A stretch of DNA of 11,021 nt from Methylotenera sp. (lineage in GTDB: Bacteria; Pseudomonadota; Gammaproteobacteria; Burkholderiales; Methylophilaceae), in NCBI GenBank assembly GCA_005791685.1, contig SXVG01000059.1:1-11021 (forward strand), given 5' to 3'. The translations under genes and the position numbers were made by a program. The notes under the pieces are model-generated. The model was not told the origin of the DNA and made no database searches. It saw only the letters and a program-made list of their open reading frames with translations. The number at the start of each line of letters is the position of its first letter. The first letter of the stretch is position 1. Shown one piece after another: positions 6,028 to 11,021 of this stretch.

Positions 6028-6786
6028 ATGCCTAGCTACGACTACCCCTTCAACGAGCGCATACGCACCTTACTTCGCGTAGAGGATTTGTTCGCCAAAC
6101 TTTTGCACAACATTAAGGGCGGCCACGAATACCATCACCACTGCGCCCTCATCACGCTCTTGCAAATTTTAGACGTGGTAGACAGATCCGAACTTAAATT
6201 GGATTTACTGCAAGAATTGGAAAGGCAGAAATTGGCCATGAGCGCTTTAGTCGGCAACCCCGCCATCGCCGCCAACACCCTAAACACCATATTGCGTGAT
6301 ATGGAACTGGCCTCCGATGCCTTACGCGCTGACAACACCAAGCTTGGCCAAACCTTGCGTGCCAACGAATGGCTGATGAGCATCAAACAAAGGGCTAACA
6401 TTCCAGGTGGCGTGTGTGAATTTGACCTGCCCTCTTACCACTATTGGCTGGGCCTAGGCGAAGCAAAACGCCAAGAAGATCTCAACGCTTGGCTACAACC
6501 CCTGCTGCCCATGCACGCGGCCATCAGCATTATTTTGCGCATCTTACGGGGCAGTGGCGTCAGCAGTAAATTAACAGCCAACAACGGGGCTTACCAACAA
6601 ATGCTGGGCGGTGCCAAACCGGCACAAATGTTGCGCGTGGTGTTGAGCGATAAACTGAATTGCTTCCCCGAGGTCAGCGCCAACAAATACGCCATTAACA
6701 TCCGCTTTAATCAACTCGATGCTGGGCAAAAATTACAAAAATATGAGCAAGACGTGCCCTTTTCCCTAATCCTGTGTAATTTATAA
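6028..6786 (+). CDS. zapD: Cell division protein ZapD (FtsZ-binding)
   Basis: Cytoplasmic divisome accessory protein that binds the FtsZ C-terminal tail, bundles FtsZ filaments and stabilises the Z ring. The 252-residue protein is close to the E. coli length (247). It opens with the family signature YPFNERIRTLLRVEDLF (5-21), continues with a mainly helical N-terminal domain, and then has the C-terminal beta domain with CEFDLPSYHYWL (about 130-141). The ATG at 6028 is fixed by this conserved N-terminus, yet no Shine-Dalgarno is visible in the 15 bases before it. It sits 82 bp after coaE and 61 bp before yacG, its usual neighbours. Residue positions are by eye; the family call is secure. Confidence 0.95.
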   Translation: MPSYDYPFNERIRTLLRVEDLFAKLLHNIKGGHEYHHHCALITLLQILDVVDRSELKLDLLQELERQKLAMSALVGNPAIAANTLNTILRDMELASDALRADNTKLGQTLRANEWLMSIKQRANIPGGVCEFDLPSYHYWLGLGEAKRQEDLNAWLQPLLPMHAAISIILRILRGSGVSSKLTANNGAYQQMLGGAKPAQMLRVVLSDKLNCFPEVSANKYAINIRFNQLDAGQKLQKYEQDVPFSLILCNL

Positions 6787-6790
6787 GCCG

Positions 6791-6811
6791 CCTTATGGCC
6801 AAGGCATAAGG
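6791..6811 (+). repeat. Inverted repeat between zapD and yacG
   Basis: CCTTATG (6791-6797) and CATAAGG (6805-6811) are perfect 7-bp arms around a 7-nt loop that itself could pair CC with GG. No T-run follows, so it is not a standard intrinsic terminator. It begins only 5 bp after the zapD stop codon and could protect the zapD mRNA 3' end or reduce readthrough into yacG; both are inference. Confidence 0.5.
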
Positions 6812-6847
6812 GCGCTAGCCTAGCCGCATAAACCACTTAAGCTCATC

Positions 6848-7045
6848 ATGAACCCCAGTATGAACCCCCTCAAAAAACGCTTAGTAACTTGCCCTAAATG
6901 TGGCCAATTAGCCGAATTTTCAGCCAACAATGCCTTTAGGCCATTTTGCAGCGAGCGTTGCAAAATGGTCGACTTTGGCGCTTGGGCCAATGGCGAATAC
7001 AGCATCGCCGCGCCCATTAGTAGCGATGATCTAGACGATTTATAG
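6848..7045 (+). CDS. yacG: DNA gyrase inhibitor YacG (zinc protein)
   Basis: Small zinc-binding protein that, in E. coli, binds the GyrB subunit and blocks DNA binding by gyrase. The 65-residue protein has the four-cysteine zinc site C15-P-K-C18 and C34-S-E-R-C38, with the conserved FRPFCSERCK between residues 30 and 39, then VDFGAWANGEY (41-51) and an acidic, flexible tail ending SSDDLDDL. Two starts are possible, the ATG at 6848 or the one at 6860. The second leaves 10 residues before the first cysteine, closer to E. coli YacG, but neither has a clear binding site. It follows zapD, as usual, and precedes the copper-chaperone gene by 33 bp. Confidence 0.94.
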   Translation: MNPSMNPLKKRLVTCPKCGQLAEFSANNAFRPFCSERCKMVDFGAWANGEYSIAAPISSDDLDDL

Positions 7046-7078
7046 CCCGATGCAAGCGCTTAAGAAAACGCCCACCCC

Positions 7079-7537
7079 ATGAAAAAATTAATCCTGCTCT
7101 GCCTACTGTTATTGAGCGCAGCCCATGCCCAAGCTGAGCCTGCATCAAGCACGGCCTTAGTCCGCATCCAAGACGCATGGGTGCGGACTAGTCATCCCGG
7201 CCAAGCCATAGGCGCCGCTTACATGACCTTAACCAGCCGTCAAGATGCCCGCTTGGTGGAAGCCCGCGCGGATGTCAGCGACAGCGTCGAAATTCACAGC
7301 ATGACCATGGAAAATGGCGTGATGAAAATGCGCATGTTAGAAAGCGTGACCCTCAGCGCCGGCAAACCTTATAAGCTGGCACCGGGTGGCTTTCATTTAA
7401 TGCTGTTTGATTTGAAAAAACCCCTGCGCCCAGGCGATAGCGTGAATTTTGTGCTGACCTTTAAATTAGCCAATCAAGCCGTGCTCAAACAAAATGTCAA
7501 AGCCACGGTGCAAGACCCCGCCGCAAGCCCGCATTAA
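7079..7537 (+). CDS. Periplasmic PCu(A)C-family copper chaperone
   Basis: Predicted secreted copper chaperone of the PCu(A)C family (DUF461), which in other bacteria carries Cu(I) to the CuA or CuB site of cytochrome oxidase, often with Sco proteins. The 152-residue precursor begins with a signal peptide (KK, then a Leu-rich core, likely cut after AQA at 17-19). The mature part has the metal motif H73-x10-M84-x21-H106-x-M108, an exact fit to the family pattern H(M)x10Mx21HxM. The C-terminus has no extra His/Met-rich tail. It follows yacG at 33 bp without an evident promoter or good binding site, so it may be read from the zapD-yacG transcript. No Sco or oxidase gene is visible here. Its stop codon overlaps that of the opposing gene. 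Confidence 0.92.
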   Translation: MKKLILLCLLLLSAAHAQAEPASSTALVRIQDAWVRTSHPGQAIGAAYMTLTSRQDARLVEARADVSDSVEIHSMTMENGVMKMRMLESVTLSAGKPYKLAPGGFHLMLFDLKKPLRPGDSVNFVLTFKLANQAVLKQNVKATVQDPAASPH

Positions 7538-8541
7538 ATCCACATAGCGCGTAACATGGCCAGCCCGTGTGCGCCATGGGCTCTAGCCTGCGATAAATCA
7601 CTAGTTTGCATGCCGCCTAGCGCGTACACCGGCAAGGGATAATCCGCTATCAATCGGCCAAATTCAGTCCAACCCAAGCTGGGCGCGTTCGGGTGACTGG
7701 CCGTCGACAGCAGCGGTGACAACAGCACGTAATCCAGACCCAGTTGCGCCGCTTTGGCCAGCTCTTGCGCATTATGACAGGACGCGCCACACAACATGCC
7801 GCTAGGCTTGGTCGACAATTGCCATAAATCGTGTGCGGTGTAATGCACGCCGTCTGCTGGCAATGTTCCAACCGCGTAGGGACCATGCGAATTCAGCAAC
7901 ACTTTGGCCGAATAAGGCGCGGCCATGCGCATGACGCGCTCAAAAAAATCCCGGAAATCTTTTTCTGGCAGTTGTTTTTCACGCAGTTGCAACAGGGTCA
8001 AACCATTATCCAGCGCGCGCTGCAAGCGTTTAAAAAAATCCTCTTCGCCCAATTCCGCCAAATTGCTGATGGCGTAGAGACGCGGCAGATTCAGCGCATG
8101 GACGATGGGCGCATTGGCTGGCAACATAGGGGACACGGAAAGCGCGGCCGGCGATTGCCAACTGAGGGCTTGCTTTTCCAGTCCGCTAGGCTCTCCCAAC
8201 CAGGCGTGCACCACAAAAAAATGCAAGCACACGGCTTTCGCCGGCGCCGCCAACTGGCCGTTGGCCTGGTCTGTTGCCGGGTAAGAAAAACGGCGGGTAA
8301 GCCATGGGTAAGCGCCCGTGACAGTGATGCCCAACTCTTCTTGCAGCTCGCGTTTGAGTGCTTGTTCAGGCGACTCGTTTAATTCTATCTTGCCACCAGG
8401 AAATTCCCAGTAACCCGACCAAGGCTTGCCTATGGGCCGCTCGGTCAACAGCACCCTACCATCAGGTCCTTGTATCACGCCAACGGCAGCGTGCGTCACC
8501 GTCTGCCTAGCTACAGCGCCATCAAGATCGGTAGTCGGCAT
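7534..8541 (-). CDS. Nudix (MutT-type) hydrolase fused to a ThiE/TenI-like domain
   Basis: A 335-residue two-domain protein. Residues about 15-140 form a MutT-like Nudix hydrolase with a perfect Nudix box: G50-x5-E56-x7-R64-E65-x2-E68-E69-x-G71. Such domains remove pyrophosphate from nucleoside triphosphates such as 8-oxo-dGTP. Residues about 155-335 resemble thiamine phosphate synthase: LYAISN, LLQLREK (183-189), ADGVHY, CGASCH (251-256), LLSPL, ALGGM (307-311). The ThiE Mg-binding Asp of the usual IND motif is Ser218 here (LNSHG), and the TTK lysine position is His283. The C-terminal half may therefore bind a related ligand or regulate, and not make thiamine phosphate. Similar fusions are known in proteobacteria. 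The ATG at 8541 is chosen because it leaves 15 residues before the Nudix fold; the ATG at 8559 and the further upstream frame are alternatives. It overlaps the end of argJ by 20 bp. Confidence 0.88.
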   Translation of the reverse strand: MPTTDLDGAVARQTVTHAAVGVIQGPDGRVLLTERPIGKPWSGYWEFPGGKIELNESPEQALKRELQEELGITVTGAYPWLTRRFSYPATDQANGQLAAPAKAVCLHFFVVHAWLGEPSGLEKQALSWQSPAALSVSPMLPANAPIVHALNLPRLYAISNLAELGEEDFFKRLQRALDNGLTLLQLREKQLPEKDFRDFFERVMRMAAPYSAKVLLNSHGPYAVGTLPADGVHYTAHDLWQLSTKPSGMLCGASCHNAQELAKAAQLGLDYVLLSPLLSTASHPNAPSLGWTEFGRLIADYPLPVYALGGMQTSDLSQARAHGAHGLAMLRAMWI

Positions 8542-9760
8542 TAATTCTGACGTAGTCATAAGAAAAGTCGCAGGTCCATACCGTACAACTCGCAGCACCA
8601 CGGGCCAAATCAACACGCACTAAAATTTCCGCTTCTTGCATCACGGCCGCCCCTTGCTCTTCTCGATAAGCGCTGGCGCGCCCACCGTTTTCGGCCACCA
8701 ACACATCGCCCAAATACAACTTAAGTTTACTGACGTCTAACTGGTCCACGCCGGCATAGCCTATGGCCGCCAGAATCCGGCCTAAATTCGGGTCAGAGGC
8801 AAAAAAAGCGGTTTTAATCAAAGGCGAATGGGCAATGGCATAAGCCACTTTGCGACATTCGACTGCATCTTGCCCGCCCTCGACTTGCACCGTCATGAAC
8901 TTGGTGGCCCCTTCGCCGTCGCGTACGATGGCTTGGGCAAGCTCTACCGCCACCTCGGTTAACGCGTCACGTAAAACGCTAAAATGCGGGCTGTTTTCAG
9001 TAATTTCCACATTGCCGGCTTGTTGGCTTGCCATCAAAATCAGGCTGTCGTTGGTTGAGGTGTCGCCGTCCACGGTAATGCAATTAAACGATTTATTCAC
9101 CGCGTAATGGATAATCGCATCCAAGGCCGCTTGGCTCACCACCGCATCGGTGGCGATGTAGCCTAACATGGTAGCCATATTCGGATGTATCATGCCCGAG
9201 CCTTTACTCATGCCGGTAATGGTGATGGGCTTACCGTCCAACAGCAAACGCCGCGAGCTGGCCTTGGCCACAATGTCCGTGGTCATGATGGCTTCGGCGG
9301 CATTTAGCCAGTTATCTTCACTTAAATTAGCAATCGCGGTCGGCAAACCTTGCAGCACTTTGTCCACCGGCAACGGCTCCAGAATAACCCCAGTAGAAAA
9401 AGGTAGAACTTGCTGGGCGTCCAAACCCAATAAATCCGCCAAAGCCACACAAGTCTGCTGGGCCGCTTGCATGCCCTGCTCACCGGTGCCGGCATTGGCA
9501 CAACCGGTATTAACCAACAAAGCACGTATGCCCTGCTTGGCTTGAGCGCTTTGTGCCAAATGTGATTTACACAATAACACCGGGGCCGCGCAAAATTGAT
9601 TTTGGGTAAACACGCCGGATACCGCACTGCCTTCGGCCAAGGTCATCACCAACACGTCTTTACGCTGGGCTTTACGCATGTGCGCCTCGGCATAACCCAA
9701 TTTAACACCGCTGACAGGCAATAGGGATGCGGCTTGCGGGGCGACTAATTTAACAGGCAT
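8522..9760 (-). CDS. argJ: Glutamate N-acetyltransferase / amino-acid acetyltransferase (ornithine acetyltransferase)
   Basis: Moves the acetyl group from N-acetylornithine to glutamate in the cyclic arginine pathway; bifunctional forms also use acetyl-CoA. The 412-residue precursor has NTGCANA (84-90), the oxyanion-hole pair T123-G124 in PFSTGVI, and the self-cleavage site within MIHPNMATMLG (190-200). Cleavage before Thr197, which becomes the nucleophile, gives alpha and beta chains. SKGSGM (185-190), DGDTSTND and the C-terminal CDFSYDYVRINADYRS are also conserved. The start is backed by AAGGA about 10 nt upstream. It lies 60 bp after cysS on the same strand and its end overlaps the Nudix fusion gene. 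Whether it is mono- or bifunctional cannot be told from sequence alone. Confidence 0.97.
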   Translation of the reverse strand: MPVKLVAPQAASLLPVSGVKLGYAEAHMRKAQRKDVLVMTLAEGSAVSGVFTQNQFCAAPVLLCKSHLAQSAQAKQGIRALLVNTGCANAGTGEQGMQAAQQTCVALADLLGLDAQQVLPFSTGVILEPLPVDKVLQGLPTAIANLSEDNWLNAAEAIMTTDIVAKASSRRLLLDGKPITITGMSKGSGMIHPNMATMLGYIATDAVVSQAALDAIIHYAVNKSFNCITVDGDTSTNDSLILMASQQAGNVEITENSPHFSVLRDALTEVAVELAQAIVRDGEGATKFMTVQVEGGQDAVECRKVAYAIAHSPLIKTAFFASDPNLGRILAAIGYAGVDQLDVSKLKLYLGDVLVAENGGRASAYREEQGAAVMQEAEILVRVDLARGAASCTVWTCDFSYDYVRINADYRS

Positions 9761-9790
9761 GCTGAATTTTCCTTGTAGTTTCTAGGGCTG

Positions 9791-9826
9791 GGCTAAGGGT
9801 GCTTAACTCTTGATTCCGCCTTAGCC
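9791..9826. repeat. Inverted repeat spanning the cysS stop codon
   Basis: GGCTAAGG (9791-9798) and CCTTAGCC (9819-9826) are perfect 8-bp arms with a 20-nt loop. The second arm contains the cysS stop codon (9821-9823). There is no U-tract after the hairpin on the minus strand. It could be a transcript-processing or attenuating structure between cysS and argJ; no function can be assigned. Confidence 0.5.
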
Positions 9827-11021
9827 GCGACGCCAAGTCGTGCCTTGTGGCGAGTCTTCTAAAACAATGCCGGCAGCGGCCAGTTCTTGCCGTATGGCGT
9901 CGGCCGCCGCGAAATTTTTGGCTTGCTTGGCCGCCGCCCGAGCTAAAATTTGGCTAGCTATCAACTCGGCGGTCAAGGCTAGCAACTCGCCACTTCCAGC
10001 GGATGAACTGGCCTGTGCCTGACCTTGTAAAAATGCCGTGGCATCTTGTTGCAGCAAGCCCAACACGCCGGCCAAGCTTTTTAATAAAGCAGCCGTGGCG
10101 GGTGATTTGGTTCTGTTCAACTCATTGGCCAAATCGAACAACACCGCCAAGGCTTCCGGCGTATTAAAATCATCGTCCATGGCCGATTTGAAACGTGCTG
10201 CAGGCGGCTGCTGCCAATCAATGGCAACAGCGGTTGGCGCATGACCACGTAAAGCGGTGTAAAGCCGCGTCAAGGCCAATTTTGCATCGTCTAAATGCTG
10301 ATCGGAATAATTAAGTGGACTACGGTAGTGCGCGCGTGCAATAAAGAAACGCAACACTTCCGCATCGTATTGTTGCAACACCGTGCGTATGGTGAAAAAA
10401 TTACCTAAAGACTTGGACATTTTTTCATCGTCCACCCGCACAAAACCATTGTGCATCCAATAATTAACCATTTGGCAGGGCTGGCCATCGTGGCTATGCG
10501 CCGCTTCCGATTGGGCGATTTCATTTTCGTGGTGGGGAAATTGCAAATCTTGGCCGCCGCCATGAATATCAAAACGTTCGCCTAAATGGTGGGCGCTCAT
10601 GGCCGAACACTCTATGTGCCAACCGGGTCGACCACGGCCGCCATGGGGGCCACCAAAAGGCGACGGCCAACTGGGCTCGTTGGGTTTCACCGCTTTCCAT
10701 AAGACGAAATCCATGGGGTCTTTTTTGTGTGTGTCCACTTCCACGCGCTCGCCAGCACGCAAGTCTGCTAAGGATTTTCCCGACAATTTACCGTAACCGG
10801 CAAACTGATTAACCGAGTAAAACACATCGCCATTGGCCGCCACGTAGGCGTAACCTTTTTCTATCAATCGGCTTATCATGCTTACCATGCCCTCGACGAA
10901 ATCGGTGGCTTTGGGCTCGATGTCCGGTCGAATCACCGCCAACCTCGCCGCATCTTCATCCATAGCATCAATAAAACGCTGGGTTAACTCGCCTATGCTT
11001 TCCTGGTTGTCATTGGCGCGC
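9821..11021 (-). CDS. cysS: Cysteinyl-tRNA synthetase, N-terminus cut off by window edge
   Basis: Class I aminoacyl-tRNA synthetase that charges tRNA-Cys. About 399 residues are visible. The frame stays open to the right edge, reading RANDNQESIGELTQRFID before the first internal methionine at 10963, so that ATG is not the gene start. By comparison with E. coli (461 residues), roughly 75 residues with the first zinc cysteine and the HIGH motif are missing. Visible landmarks are PMDFVLWK, RPGWHIECSAM (zinc Cys), FDIHGGGQDLQFPHHENE (zinc His and Glu), the KMSKS loop (10409-10423), DDDFNTPEAL, and the C-terminal anticodon-binding end LEDSPQGTTWRRG. Two short insertions relative to E. coli lie near the zinc site. 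It is followed by argJ. Confidence 0.97.
   Translation of the reverse strand, partial: RANDNQESIGELTQRFIDAMDEDAARLAVIRPDIEPKATDFVEGMVSMISRLIEKGYAYVAANGDVFYSVNQFAGYGKLSGKSLADLRAGERVEVDTHKKDPMDFVLWKAVKPNEPSWPSPFGGPHGGRGRPGWHIECSAMSAHHLGERFDIHGGGQDLQFPHHENEIAQSEAAHSHDGQPCQMVNYWMHNGFVRVDDEKMSKSLGNFFTIRTVLQQYDAEVLRFFIARAHYRSPLNYSDQHLDDAKLALTRLYTALRGHAPTAVAIDWQQPPAARFKSAMDDDFNTPEALAVLFDLANELNRTKSPATAALLKSLAGVLGLLQQDATAFLQGQAQASSSAGSGELLALTAELIASQILARAAAKQAKNFAAADAIRQELAAAGIVLEDSPQGTTWRRG

Noticed and set aside
7831..8382. 183-codon plus-strand open frame opposite the Nudix fusion gene
   Set aside because: It lies wholly antisense to a gene with clear family motifs, has no binding site or recognisable domain, and reads as an arginine/glutamine-rich shadow frame.
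8542..8616. Longer N-terminus for the Nudix fusion protein starting at 8616
   Set aside because: The extra 25 residues (LIWPVVLRVVRYG...) are read out of frame from conserved argJ codons and precede the Nudix fold without similarity to known family N-termini.
9168..9545. 125-codon plus-strand open frame opposite argJ
   Set aside because: Shadow of the conserved argJ coding frame, with no independent support.
10961..10963. ATG as the start of cysS
   Set aside because: The upstream codons up to the window edge continue a conserved CysS sequence (RANDNQES...), so this methionine is internal.

Overview
The window is ordinary bacterial chromosome with dense housekeeping genes. The gene set (ZapD and YacG, a PilD-type prepilin peptidase next to CoaE, the rplU-rpmA-obgE-proB run, an octaprenyl diphosphate synthase divergent from rplU, and a MutT-ThiE-like fusion beside argJ) points to a betaproteobacterium of moderate GC content. 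The protein sequences look like those of the Methylophilaceae/Nitrosomonadales group. That placement is by general resemblance, not by a search, and no genus is claimed. There are no RNA genes, insertion sequences, CRISPR arrays, phage genes or signs of recent transfer.

Left part, minus strand (1-2714). A promoter with a perfect TATAAT drives rplU-rpmA (ribosomal proteins L21 and L27), which ends in a clear intrinsic terminator. obgE (ribosome-assembly GTPase) follows, apparently with its own promoter and a 5' leader hairpin. proB (glutamate 5-kinase, first step of proline synthesis) starts 4 bp after obgE and runs off the left edge.

Middle, plus strand (2816-7537). ispB (polyprenyl diphosphate synthase for the quinone side chain) reads away from rplU. 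A small uncharacterised gene lies tail to tail with it on the minus strand, under its own TATAAT promoter. Then comes a plus-strand run: pilD (prepilin peptidase/methylase), coaE (last step of coenzyme A synthesis), zapD (FtsZ-bundling divisome protein), yacG (zinc-binding gyrase inhibitor) and a secreted PCu(A)C-type copper chaperone. pilD and coaE overlap by one base. zapD probably has its own promoter inside the end of coaE.

Right part, minus strand (7534-11021). cysS (cysteinyl-tRNA synthetase, cut by the right edge at its N-terminus), argJ (ornithine acetyltransferase) and a Nudix hydrolase fused to a ThiE-like domain read in the same direction. The last two overlap. The fusion gene and the copper-chaperone gene meet tail to tail with overlapping stop codons.

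No wholly new system is evident. The points most worth a second look are the Nudix-ThiE-like fusion, whose ThiE half lacks residues expected for thiamine phosphate synthase, and the unrecognised 122-residue protein with its own promoter and palindrome. Lesser points are the obgE leader hairpin, two unexplained inverted repeats at gene junctions, and pilD standing without pilB/pilC. All gaps between genes are shorter than 300 bp; the largest are 1811-1990, 2650-2863 and 4238-4455, and their contents are listed as promoters, terminators and repeats.
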